From positions 1 to 64,000 of the forward strand of contig JAMPIV010012427.1 in NCBI GenBank assembly GCA_024509875.1: a stretch of DNA of 64,000 nt, written 5' to 3'. The DNA is from Oreohelix idahoensis (lineage: Eukaryota; Mollusca; Gastropoda; Stylommatophora; Oreohelicidae). The position numbers were made by a program, and so were the translations under genes. Below the pieces are notes generated by a model, which searched no databases, was not told the origin of the DNA, and worked only from the letters and a program-made list of their open reading frames with translations. Below are positions 31,411 through 40,415 of this stretch, piece after piece (position 1 is the stretch's first letter; every line of letters begins with the position of its first letter).

Positions 31411-32165
31411 GTTTTTACGTGACTTTACCCAGCAATGCCTCGATGAAAATATACCCAAACAATAACGCCGGTCACTTTTTCGTCAAATTGCCACAGACTA
31501 TAGACTTGACTTCACGTTACGAGGTTGGTTTGGTTGAGATTCAATTTCCCAAAAGTTATTTTAACGTGTTAGAGGATGATGTATGGATACATTACTTTCC
31601 CAACAAAGAAGATGAGTCTATGGTACTCACGTTGCCCGCTGGTCTATACACGTCACCCGACACGCTGATCGACGAGTTGAATCGTTTGCTTTTAGCCACG
31701 GATGTGGATGAAAAAGCCCGAGTTAGATTCCATTTTAACAATAATAAGGCCACCTTGAATCTGTATGATCCGGAGGTTGAAGTTAGAATTAGCGAGACGT
31801 TGAAACACATGTTAGGTTTTCCTGCCTCACTCGCCACAGACATTGACCCAATACTACGAGGTGAGACTGAAGTACAAATGGATAGATACATGAAAAATGT
31901 ATACGTGTACTGCGATCTCGTAGCGGCAAGACCGGTTGGAGATGCCTCTGTCTCTTTGTTACGGATTGTTCCTATTTTGGACAGGACTACTGCTTCTGTT
32001 TTCAGGATTTACGACAAACCACACTACGTACCACTGAGCCGTTTTTCGTTTGACGCGGTGGAAATCCTTTTAACTAACGATCAGGGTAAGACTATCCCAT
32101 TCACTAGCGGAGCTTCAGTGTTGACACTACACTTCCGAACTCACAGACGGTTTGATTTTGACTAG
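31407..32165 (+). CDS. Polinton minor capsid (penton-like) protein
   Basis: It would form the capsid vertices. The intact 252-residue frame opens MSFYVTLPSNASMKIYPNN. It contains FVKLPQTIDL, YEVGLVEIQFPKSY and a long beta-rich middle, and closes with FDAVEILLTNDQGKTIPF and TLHFRTHRRF. This pattern is that of Polinton minor capsid proteins, which are predicted single jelly rolls equivalent to adenovirus penton. It sits between the membrane-protein and glycine-rich genes, the usual virion-gene neighbourhood. The start overlaps the previous stop by one base pair of codons (ATGA). Confidence 0.85.
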   Translation: MSFYVTLPSNASMKIYPNNNAGHFFVKLPQTIDLTSRYEVGLVEIQFPKSYFNVLEDDVWIHYFPNKEDESMVLTLPAGLYTSPDTLIDELNRLLLATDVDEKARVRFHFNNNKATLNLYDPEVEVRISETLKHMLGFPASLATDIDPILRGETEVQMDRYMKNVYVYCDLVAARPVGDASVSLLRIVPILDRTTASVFRIYDKPHYVPLSRFSFDAVEILLTNDQGKTIPFTSGASVLTLHFRTHRRFDFD

Positions 32166-32172
32166 AAAAAAA

Positions 32173-32580
32173 ATGGTCAGACACGTACCCATCCGACGAA
32201 ACCCCAAGATGTATGAGGAGTTTTACTGCAACCAAGTCGGCCACGGGATGCCAGTGTTTATCGGAGGCAGAAGTCAAAGAGGACATGGTTTGGGTAGTTT
32301 TTTCGGCGGGCTCGGTCGTATGGTTCTCTCGTGGTTAAAAACTGGAGGCAAAGCTTTACTCAGAGAAGGGCTTGGGACCGGTCTTCAGGTAGCGAGCGAT
32401 GCTTTAGCCGGCAGAAATGTTGGCGAGGCATTTCGCGAACGAGCCAAGGAGTCGGGTCAACGTTTATTACAGGGAGCCGTTGAACACCTCACCACTAACC
32501 AATCGGGTAGCGGGCTTAGAAGAAAAAGAAAAAACGAGAGCTGCCCCACCTGGCGAGCCGAAACGCATAAAACGCAGTAA
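32173..32580 (+). CDS. Small glycine-rich basic virion protein (adenovirus pVI/pX-like candidate)
   Basis: I take the ATG at 32173 (MVRHVPIRRNPKMYEEFY), eight bases after the minor capsid stop; an in-frame ATG at 32152 would overlap that gene. The protein carries NQVGHGMPVFIGGRSQRGHG, a glycine-rich amphipathic stretch LGSFFGGLGRMVLSWLK and a basic tail GLRRKRK. Polintons usually encode such a protein next to the capsid genes. The resemblance to adenovirus core/cement proteins with a membrane-active amphipathic helix is an inference. The +1 frame (to 32641) continues with a basic, serine-rich ending, so the natural C-terminus may be frameshifted. Confidence 0.65.
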   Translation: MVRHVPIRRNPKMYEEFYCNQVGHGMPVFIGGRSQRGHGLGSFFGGLGRMVLSWLKTGGKALLREGLGTGLQVASDALAGRNVGEAFRERAKESGQRLLQGAVEHLTTNQSGSGLRRKRKNESCPTWRAETHKTQ

Positions 32581-32637
32581 CCGAGCTCGGCCTTCTCATT
32601 CTCACCAGAAGAAGCGAAGGTACTCTGATATATTTGA

Positions 32638-33951
32638 ATGATGGCGCTTATTCACCCCAACTCGTGCGAGTGTCTTCACAGTGGTCTAGATTTGTTTAGC
32701 GTACCACCAACGCAGACAGCCGTAGAAGAGGGACAATTTGTGGAGATACATCCGTTGGCCGCCTTAGCCCCCGGAGCCCCGGTGGAATTTGTAATTTCGG
32801 GAAACGGTGAGGAATGTCTAGATTTGTTCAATACTTTTCTACACGTGCGCGCCAAAGTTACGTTAGCTAATGGCGGCGCATTACCCGCTGACGCAGAGGT
32901 GGCCCCGATCAACTATTACCTGCACCGTTTATTCTCCCAAGTCGACGTTTCACTGAACGACACGCTGATTACACCCAGCGAGAACACCTACCCTTATAGA
33001 GCTTACCTGGAAGCCACGTTGAATTACGGGGAGGAACCCAAACGAGGCCATCTGACATCGGCTCTGTTTTACAAAGACACGCCAAATTTTATTACGGAAA
33101 CAATTGGTGACAATAACAACGGGTTAAGACTGCGTCGACATATAGCGGCTGGTTCTCAGGAGATTGATATGATGGGTCGTTTACATTCAGATATCTTTGC
33201 TCAAGATCGTTACCTGTTAAATGGTGTGACAGTTAAAGTAAAACTCACCCCGTCTAACGATGCCTTCAACGTGCTGGGATACGACCCCACCGCTGGATAT
33301 AAATCTATTATAACTTATGCGGCCTTGGTTGTCCGGAAAGCTAAATTAAATCCCGCCGTCTCTCTAGCCCACGAGAAAGCCTTGGTTCGAGGTAATGCCA
33401 AGTACCCCTTGAAACGAGTTGTGCTAAAAACTTTCTCTATCCCTAGAGGTATGCTATCGCACATGCAGGATAATCTGTTTCTCAGTCAAACACCTACACG
33501 GATCGTGATTGGACTAGTCACTTCGTCCGCTTTTAACGGGTCGTACACGGCTAATCCGTTCAATTTCGCTACCTTTGGTCTGATATATTTGAATGTCAGC
33601 GCGGACGGCAGAACCGTCAGCGGCAAGCCTTTGTCCATGGATTATGAACACAACCAGTACGTGAGAGCCTTCTTCGCGACGAATCTAGCTATGGGACTGG
33701 TTGGTAAAGACGCCGGCAACGACCTCGAGTATAGACATTTTAAGCACGGTTACGCCGTATACGCCTTTGACCTCACCCCCAGTCTACTTGACGGTGACCA
33801 GTTTGAGATGGCCAAGTCAGGCCCAGTCTCAGTAGAACTTAAATTCGCCGAGGTCACACCCGAACCATTACAGGTTCTCGTCTACGCCAAGCAAGACTCG
33901 ATCTTGGAGATCTCGAAATCGCGCCACGTTTTGACAGACTACACCACTTAG
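32638..33951 (+). CDS. Polinton major capsid protein (double jelly roll, hexon-like)
   Basis: This intact 437-residue frame would form the pseudo-hexameric capsomers of an icosahedral virion. Recognisable Polinton features in order are SGLDLFSVPPTQTAVEEG, DLFNTFLHVRAKVT, INYYLHRLFSQVDVSLND and NTYPYRAYLEATLNYG in the first jelly roll. The second has GRLHSDIFAQDRYLLNGV (about residues 180-197), VKVKLTPSNDAF and the late KRVVLKTFSIPRG. Length is somewhat short but within the family range. A second ATG follows the first immediately. The 3' end is duplicated in the left inverted repeat. Codon use and lack of stops suggest the least damaged gene of the element. Confidence 0.92.
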   Translation: MMALIHPNSCECLHSGLDLFSVPPTQTAVEEGQFVEIHPLAALAPGAPVEFVISGNGEECLDLFNTFLHVRAKVTLANGGALPADAEVAPINYYLHRLFSQVDVSLNDTLITPSENTYPYRAYLEATLNYGEEPKRGHLTSALFYKDTPNFITETIGDNNNGLRLRRHIAAGSQEIDMMGRLHSDIFAQDRYLLNGVTVKVKLTPSNDAFNVLGYDPTAGYKSIITYAALVVRKAKLNPAVSLAHEKALVRGNAKYPLKRVVLKTFSIPRGMLSHMQDNLFLSQTPTRIVIGLVTSSAFNGSYTANPFNFATFGLIYLNVSADGRTVSGKPLSMDYEHNQYVRAFFATNLAMGLVGKDAGNDLEYRHFKHGYAVYAFDLTPSLLDGDQFEMAKSGPVSVELKFAEVTPEPLQVLVYAKQDSILEISKSRHVLTDYTT

Positions 33952-33954
33952 ACA

Positions 33955-34455
33955 ATGAATACAGATGAGATACGCACCATCCTCCTGTCAGACATATTTG
34001 TTAAACGAACTGGGCTCGTTAAAGTGTTAGCTCGTGACCAATTACCTCTACGCATCGATCCGACCAAGACGGCTGCTTTCGTCATCAACACTGATCCTAG
34101 CTATCGCCCGGGTGACCACTGGGTCGCTCTATATTATAACGGACTTGGTACTTTTGAATATTTTGATTCTTTTGGCCTACCACCTACACACTCGGACTTG
34201 ATTAATTTTATAACCAGAAACTCTACTCGACCTGTTAACTATAACGCCAGACATTTACAAGATGTAGTTACCAACGTTTGTGGGCTCTACGCCATTTATT
34301 TCATCTTGATCAAAACACGAGGTGGTACTATGCAGCGGGTCCTACTACCCTTTTCGGCTAGACAACACGCTAACGATCGATTAATTACGCGCTTAGTCAG
34401 ACCCTGGCTAGCGAAACTCAACCCCACTTTCATAAACAAGGGACGAAATCAATAG
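33955..34455 (+). CDS. Adenain-like maturation cysteine protease
   Basis: It would cleave virion precursor proteins during maturation. The 166-residue frame begins three bases after the capsid stop. Catalytic candidates match adenovirus-type (C5/ULP) proteases: H55 in GDHWVALYY, D71 in YFDSFG, Q102 in RHLQDV and C109 in NVCGLYAIYF. It is intact, slightly shorter than adenain. A copy missing about 185 bp lies in the left inverted repeat. This gene lies wholly inside the right inverted repeat. Confidence 0.9.
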   Translation: MNTDEIRTILLSDIFVKRTGLVKVLARDQLPLRIDPTKTAAFVINTDPSYRPGDHWVALYYNGLGTFEYFDSFGLPPTHSDLINFITRNSTRPVNYNARHLQDVVTNVCGLYAIYFILIKTRGGTMQRVLLPFSARQHANDRLITRLVRPWLAKLNPTFINKGRNQ

Positions 34456-34671
34456 ACAGGTGTGTGTATTTTTTCCCTCACGACAATACAGCCATGTGTC
34501 ATTGTTCCCACGCAATACATCGACGAATCACGTCCTACCTAACACACGATCGATGTTCGACGAATCAAATCCTAGCTAGGGCACGCCTAAAAAAACCAGA
34601 TTGAACTGGTATTCCTGCATATAAACGGAAGACACTTTATTCAAGCGTTGATAATCTACACCTCGTTGAAA

Positions 34672-35214
34672 ATGACTGCTCCCACCAACTGGGTCTACAT
34701 CAAAAGAAGTGATGAAATGTTTAAACCTTTGGCTAGTGGTTTGAAGGCTGCGTCTGTAAGTGTTTACCGAGGCCAACCTTTACTGCACGTGCGAAGATAT
34801 TTTGGTGAATCCTACCTCAAATTTCCTACCAAACATGGCATTACGTTAACTCGACCCGAGTTTGACCATTTATTGACATTACAGAGCAAAATCCTCGCCG
34901 AATTTGACCGATTACAGCCACCAAGCACGGATACCTATCCTACTACTGGCACCACATTTGACCAGTACATCAACTCCAGCTGTTACCAACCAACAGAACC
35001 GAGTTTGTTTCCTACCACAGACCTGGCCGATGTCACCAATCTACCAGCGCAGAAGAAACCTATCACCTTCACTAACCTGTTTGACGAATACATGAAGTCT
35101 AGCTGTCCAGTATCCCCAGACCCGAGTTGGTTTCCCACCACAGACCTGACCGATGTCCCTAATCTACCACAGAAGAAGAAGAAACCTACCAAACGATTGA
35201 GAGTTGCCCTTTAG
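34672..35214 (+). CDS. PC4-like putative ssDNA-binding protein, right inverted-repeat copy
   Basis: The 180-residue frame begins MTAPTNWVYIKRSDEMFK. The upstream extension in frame starts with a non-ATG codon, so I use this ATG. The region SVYRGQPLLHVRRYFGESY, then KHGITLTRPEFDHLL and a closing helix, matches the layout of PC4/Sub1 C-terminal domains (beta sheet, G-I-x-L, helix), which bind single-stranded DNA and stimulate transcription or replication. Two repeats around FPTTDLADVTNLP and FPTTDLTDVPNLP and a KKKKPTKR tail follow. A role as the element's ssDNA-binding protein is an inference. Copies at 22419-22961 and 23525-23893. Confidence 0.7.
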   Translation: MTAPTNWVYIKRSDEMFKPLASGLKAASVSVYRGQPLLHVRRYFGESYLKFPTKHGITLTRPEFDHLLTLQSKILAEFDRLQPPSTDTYPTTGTTFDQYINSSCYQPTEPSLFPTTDLADVTNLPAQKKPITFTNLFDEYMKSSCPVSPDPSWFPTTDLTDVPNLPQKKKKPTKRLRVAL

Positions 35215-35509
35215 TATTTGACAAAATAAAAACTATATTAACTAAAACGCCTTTTTGTTACCTATATCATCTGTCGTATGTCTAACTGTTTGTATAACTG
35301 TTCGTCTAACTGTTGTAAAATATATATGTCTAAATATAACTGTTCGTATACATATCGTCTTCTTATTGTCTAAATATATCTCTAACTATTATATATCGTC
35401 TAACTATCGTCTTCTTGTTCATATATCCTATTGTCTAAAGGTCTAACTATTGTCCTCGTCTTGTTATGTAAATATATCCTATTGTCTTCTCGTTATCTAA
35501 AAATACCCT

Positions 35510-35785
35510 CTTCTTGTTATCTCAAGTCCGCCATCTTGCCACATTTTCCCTATATAAAAAAACCTCTAAATATACCCCTCTTCTTGTTATCTAAATATAT
35601 ATGTCTAAATATATATGCCTTAAAGTCTAAAAATATCCTCTTCTTGTTATCTCAAGTCCGCCATCTTGACCCTCCTCTTCTTGTTATCTCAAGTCCGCCA
35701 TCTTGACCCCCCTCTTCTTGTTATCTCAAGTCCGCCATCTTGCGCCATATACCCTCTTCTTGTTATCTCAAGTCCGCCATCTTAC
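35510..35785 (-). repeat. Subterminal iterated repeats, right
   Basis: Five copies of the same unit (as ctcaagtccgccatctt on the plus strand) begin near 35520, 35648, 35687, 35723 and 35767. Copy number and spacing differ from the left arm, so the array evolves independently at each end. Confidence 0.8.
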
Positions 35786-35812
35786 CCCTGCAGCGCGCCT
35801 GCAGATTGCGCT

Positions 35813-35821
35813 TATATAAAA
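35813..35821 (+). promoter_or_regulatory. TATA-like box in the right Polinton terminus
   Basis: TATATAAAA is the inverted-repeat partner of 21849-21855, again flanked by ctgcag and gcgcgcc repeats. It reads best towards the element end. Confidence 0.35.
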
Positions 35822-35877
35822 GTCACGCGCCTGCAGAATGCTAACTAAGTTGCGCATACTCTACTACTACTGTCGTA

Positions 35878-36085
35878 GTCCGTAGTCTAGTCCAGTTCGT
35901 CACCTTTAGAATCAGTCCGGTTTTCTCTCTTATGTTTCCCGTAATCAGGTTTTTAAGACAAACAGGTCATTGGCCTGTTGTGCCTTTGCATGGTGGAGGG
36001 GCTGCCTCCTTATGGCCTCCATGCAGGCCGCCCTCCTTCTCTTTCAGCCGAGCTTGGGACCAGCTTAGGCGGAGTTAGAAGATAA
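35878..36085 (-). mobile_element. LINE B 5' leader beyond the Polinton
   Basis: Read on the minus strand this segment ends ...gactacggactacgac and continues, across the Polinton, as tacgacttatggaacatgg at 21775 and leftwards, which encodes TYGTWN. So the Polinton landed in the LINE B 5' region. The outer edge at about 36085 is approximate. Confidence 0.65.
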
Positions 36086-37288
36086 GCTCTTAATGTTAAT
36101 TTTTTTTGTTTTTATTTATTAGTTTTGAAATATATATTAAGAACATTGTACTTTTAAGTGTCATTTGTAATATGATAACTGTTGAAGAACACTATTTTTT
36201 GCTTGTCTTGCTTATAATAATCATATTAATAACAACGACAACATTCATGTACAGGAATTATGCTGAAACTGAATTACATTTATGGTTGAAGTATAGGTAG
36301 GTGCTATGTTTTTTAGTTACTTTGCATATATCAAATACATTGCTGTCCACTTAAGCAGAGTTCACTTAAATTGAATTTGGCTTTGTTGAAAAAAAACTAT
36401 TTCGTTAGTACATTACAATGCTAACATTCATTAAACCAGCAAGCACATAATTGCTGGGCCAACTGAGCGAACACTGTTCACCTTGGTTTGCAAGAACAGG
36501 GCTTGCATTAAACTCTGACAGCAATGTACTATCTGAAGATAAACATAGAGTGAAACCCTAGGCATGTGAATAGTAAATAATAAACATAAACCAATATTTG
36601 GCAGGCGCTCATAAGAAAAAAGGAAGGAAAACACTAAACAATAGAAACATCCGCAGGTCAGGGACAGTAACTCTTACATCGACTTACTTGTCCTACAGTA
36701 GCCATCGCTCTGGCAATCCATATAGGAACCGCTAATAGACCACACAAAAATAGTCAAAACACGATTTGAAACATTTTGACACTTGCTGCTATGCTAGCAG
36801 CAATTAACTTGACACTATATTTTTAAATTTCACTAAATTGCTTTTGAAAACTTTAAAAGATACAGAAATGAAAACTTGAAATCAAAATGCACGTTTCTAA
36901 ATGGATAAAATAATTGCTTCATGCTTTACCTCTTATTCTGATGTAAATATCCATCTCTGAGCAAAATTCGGATAAGCAGAAGTATTTGAGATGGTCTCAA
37001 CATTTTGCAAAGCAGCAACCAATACACTTTTCTTGTGAGTTACATATTTATTTGTAATTTACATCTTTTGAGTTCTGCTAAACAATCATCTTGTGCAACA
37101 AGTTGTTGCCTTCACTAGGGTTCTTATTTGCAGCAGAGATCTGGTGTTAAGCACCACAGCAATGTGGTGCTTTTGTCTGTTCATAAATGTGAACTGGTTT
37201 TACAAAACATAGAAGTTAATTTCAATTACTTAGTAAAATTGTACATTCAATTATTACTTTTTAATTACTAGATTTAAATTACAAAGAA
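36086..37288. other. Upstream region of the TRIM-like gene
   Basis: No gene is supported. A perfect 9-bp hairpin (aagcaccac / gtggtgctt, 37149-37157 and 37164-37172, 6-base loop) lies 120 bp before the TRIM start codon. The short frames at 36106-36300 and 36431-36634 show no domain. Confidence 0.45.
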
Positions 37289-37421
37289 ATGGCGGAGGAG
37301 CTGACGTGCCCAGTTTGTTTAGAGCTTTATGCTGATCCACTTATGTTGCCATGCTCTCACAGCATTTGTAAGACGTGTCTGCATGACATCATGACAAGCA
37401 GGGCTAAAGCAGGGAAACAAG
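37289..37421 (+). CDS. TRIM-like gene, exon 1 (first part of RING)
   Basis: The ATG opens [20 protein letters not shown], a RING finger of the kind found in TRIM E3 ubiquitin ligases. C7, C10, C22, H24, C27 and C30 are the first six zinc ligands. The exon ends at a GT donor (GTAATA) in phase 1. The ligase would ubiquitinate target proteins in the cytoplasm. This and the next two exons are the only host coding sequence I can support in the window. Confidence 0.82.
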
Positions 37422-37630
37422 GTAATAGAGACTAAACTATGTGTTTAAATGAGTGATATATAGAGAGCCAGCCCACACATTGTTTTTATGGTTCTTGTAG
37501 TTTATTCATTTACTTTGTATTGTTTGCTTTAATCCAGCAATAGTCACTCTTAGATTTGTTATGTTGGCTCAGACCAAAATAAGAATGCAATATATTGTGT
37601 AGTGAAAATATTTTATTTCATTATCCACAG

Positions 37631-37879
37631 ATCTAGAGTGTCCCTCTTGCAGACAGAATCATTATCTAACATCAGATCAAGTCATCAAACTTCCAAAGAA
37701 TTTGGCTTTAGAAAACATTGTTTTTCGATACCAAGAGATTCGTAGTTGTAGTCTCACCAGAGCTGCTCAGTTTGATTCACCAGTAGGTTCAGCTGTGACC
37801 CCTACCTCCACAGTCACATCCAACATGTGCAATGAAAACAGTGATGCGTTTGAGGAATCAGTGGAAAAAGTTTACCGTG
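37631..37879 (+). CDS. TRIM-like gene, exon 2 (end of RING and linker)
   Basis: After an acceptor (tccacag) the frame, entered in phase 1, reads DLECPSCRQNHYLT, giving the last two RING ligands C48 and C51 (C3HC4 complete). It continues LPKNLALENIVFRYQE, a segment typical of MID/TRIM-type proteins after the RING. A serine/threonine-rich linker follows. It ends at a strong donor (gttagt) in phase 1, in frame with exon 3. Confidence 0.82.
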
Positions 37880-38106
37880 GTTAGTACCGTTTTGTTTAGG
37901 GCTTTTTTTTTTAATGAGTCACATTAAGTACTCTTGGTGGATTATTTTCTAGTTTTAACTGATCAGGGAAGTTAAATTTGAATTGAACGTTAACATCTTT
38001 GTTGTATAGTATACGATTATAGTACCCTTTTTGGTTAACATGGGTCTCAGGAGACATTGAATATATCATTTTTAATTGCTTGATTAAGCGCATCACTTTA
38101 TTACAG

Positions 38107-38229
38107 GAATGTGTGAAGAACCAGAAGGGAGGCAAGCAGAATGGTTCTGCCAACAGTGTCAAGTGCTTTATTGTCAGCTATGCTTGGATATCTACCATCC
38201 TAAACGAGGAGCCCTCAGTAAACACAGGG
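38107..38229 (+). CDS. TRIM-like gene, exon 3 (B-box)
   Basis: After ttacag the phase-1 frame gives GMCEEPEGRQAEWFCQQC, then YCQLCLDIYHPKRGALSKHR, a B-box zinc finger with the late C, C, H, H ligands. The first CxxC of a canonical B-box1 has only one cysteine, which may be degenerate or split differently. It resembles the first B-box of class C-I TRIMs (MID, TRIM9/36/46 group). A GTAAAA donor follows. No coiled coil, COS or SPRY exons are visible before the LTR element at 39284, so the gene either continues beyond the window's insertions or is truncated. Confidence 0.78.
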
Positions 38230-39283
38230 TAAAAAAAAATCGCATTCTCTGTGCAATAGTTGATAGATACCATGTTTTTGTATTCCTTATGGATTTTGAT
38301 TGGAGAAATATATTGTTCTCTTATTGGTGATCTGTGAAAATTAATTGTGATCTTCACCATTTTAGCAAAGTATCTGGGGCAAAAAGTTCTAGTACATAAG
38401 ATACTTTATATAAGTGTTTGTTACCTGTAGTCATTTGAGTAGATACCATTATTTTAGCATTGAGGACAACATGTGGTTTATTTCTGTCCCATTGGAAGTG
38501 ATTGGTCATATTGACAGCAAATATCCAAATGCTAGTGTTGAAAAAAGAAAGAAGAAGAGCTTGGCCAAAAACAGTCTTTCAAGGACACTGGAAGCTTTAC
38601 ATCAGTTCATCACCACCAATTTATATTTTGGGTTGTCCTTTTTTTCTTGGACATATGAGATCTCTGTTGCCTTTGCTTCCTGTCCCATAGTTTTTCACCA
38701 TGTTCTGTTTGACTTTCTCAGTCTTCTGCTGCCCCAAAAGCTCCAGTCAAGGGCAAGGCTGGTTGTATTAATTTAGCATTCTTAATGCATCCCTAATTTC
38801 CCAACAAAAATTTAACGTAGTACACAGATTAGATATGCCTTGGAGTAGAATACAAAATCAGTTTATTGCATAAATAAATTGTGAATGTGTAGAAAAATAT
38901 GTAATTATCAAGAACCTTTAGCAACACCAAAGTGAAGCACCCACCATTTATACGTCATGCATGACTTCATGTGCTTATTTGTAAAATATGCACGGAGACT
39001 ATGGGTGTAGCCGTGCATCCATAAGTTTGTTTTTTTTAAAACAAATATGTCCTTTGTTAAAGTCTAGTCCAATCCAGTCTTCATCTAGAGTGCCAGTGTT
39101 GTAACAGTAGTGTTAACAGAACATGTGATTCATAGTAATTAGTACCAGTTAACAATAAGATGTCCTGATCTTTAGAAGAAGTTGATGAGACTAACAAAAA
39201 GATTGAATATCTTGACAAATGACTGATTTTGATTTTTAATGGAAACATTAAGCTTGATATGAACTCACTTGTAGGTTGCTCAC
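38230..39283. other. Intron or downstream flank of the TRIM-like gene
   Basis: No further exon can be supported. A plus-strand frame around 38414-38776 has a lysine-rich segment (VEKRKKKSLAKNSLSR) but no known domain. The right edge is the start of Gypsy 3. Confidence 0.45.
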
Positions 39284-39690
39284 TGTTAAGTCGTTTTTCG
39301 CACAGGAGTTAAGTGTGCGAGACTTAACATAGCTAGATGCAAGAGTAACTGTGTTAGATGCACCATGTGTACGCATCTGAGTAAATAGTATAAGTTTTAA
39401 TTACGTACCAATTTTTGCACTAAAGAGTGCAACTTGGTGTGATCGGTTTTGATTGTTGCCAAACAGCGCGGACGCTGTGGGGATGCCTAAAAGCCGGTTG
39501 ATGAAGACAGACGTCTTCCAACAAAGTTCGTGGAAAGTCTTTACCCCACGTTGTGGGAAGACTTTATGATTTATGCTACCTTCCAGAGTGAAGTGTTAGC
39601 CTTAGCCAATTCTGGCTCGTTCGTTTCCAGTATCTCAATTTGATACCATTTGTAAATTCTCAGCAAGATCTTGGTAGGGCTTCAGCACAT
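39284..39690 (+). repeat. 5' LTR of Gypsy 3 (minimum extent)
   Basis: This is the part that can be matched to 45786-46187. The true 3' edge of the LTR cannot be set, because the partner is truncated. Both copies share gcgagacttaacatagctag and the stretch up to ctcagcaagatct. Confidence 0.78.
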
Positions 39691-40073
39691 TTCTTCATGG
39701 CCTGCCGCTAGTGTGTCCAGATCCACTACTGGGCTAGTTTTGAATCATTACACTGTTGAATCTCCAGTGAAGATATCAGGCATTTTAATTACTTGTTAAA
39801 TTGGAATCTGTAATGTACAAGAAATATTTACCGCAATACTCCCGCCGTCCAAGAGACTTCGGCGGCCGGTGAGGTCGGTCAAATTGGACATTGATGTCAT
39901 GAATATATATATACTACATGATTGATTTAATATGCATCTTTTGGTGTAAGAGTATGTCTACTCTTGATGTTGTCATCCTCATCTTCGTGAAATAAATTGA
40001 TATTGAAAACTTACATACAAGCCATGGGTCGGTCCAATGTATTTCACTTGCATGTTGGTCAACGACCCAGTTA

Positions 40074-40415
40074 TTGCCGTTGGTATATATTAACATTGGT
40101 TCATCTGTTCAGTCCACACTACACTTCAATTCGCGTGTTTACAATAGTCAGCCACCTGTAAGCCCGACAAAGCTGACAACGCTTAAGTCAGCAGTCATAT
40201 TGACAGTACCAACAGCGCAACCCGTAAGTTACGAAAAAATCGAACTAACAGCTGGTGGGCCAGTATGGGGACAAGAAATTTTTTCTCTCGATCAAGAACT
40301 CATGCTTCGAGAACTAATGCAGCAATTTGAAGATATCACGTTTCCTTACAATGGCAAGATCTTTCAAATCGTCAATTTCAAGGACACAACTTTTCTCTTT
40401 GAGAAGTCTATATAA
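40074..40415 (+). other. Open frame of unknown nature in Gypsy 3 upstream region
   Basis: A 113-residue plus-strand frame includes SYEKIELTAGGPVWGQEIF and MQQFEDITFPYNGKIF. I do not recognise it. It lies in the LTR-or-leader zone of Gypsy 3 and could be a chance frame, part of the LTR or a captured exon. Confidence 0.3.

Larger units (their letters stand above)
21776..35871 (+). mobile_element. Maverick/Polinton (adenovirus-like giant DNA transposon), complete ends, no polB
   Basis: The element spans 14,096 bp and starts AGTAGTAG and ends CTACTACT. It is bounded by a perfect 6-bp target-site duplication gtcgta (21770-21775 and 35872-35877), as Polintons make. Long terminal inverted repeats lie at both ends. 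The plus-strand gene order is packaging ATPase, conserved protein, chromodomain integrase, small membrane protein, minor capsid, glycine-rich basic protein, major capsid, cysteine protease and PC4-like protein. The protein-primed DNA polymerase B usual in the family is not detectable. With frameshifts in the ATPase and membrane-protein genes it looks like an immobilised relic that would need helper functions. Confidence 0.93.
33893..35871 (-). repeat. Right terminal inverted repeat of the Polinton (about 2.0 kb)
   Basis: It covers the capsid gene's 3' end, the full protease, the PC4-like gene and the non-coding terminus. It is about 190 bp longer than the left copy, mainly because the protease is intact here. 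Visible substitutions between the arms show that they have not been homogenised recently. Confidence 0.88.

Noticed and set aside
38414..38776. Further TRIM exon
   Set aside because: The frame lacks zinc ligands or heptads and has no convincing splice sites in the required phase.
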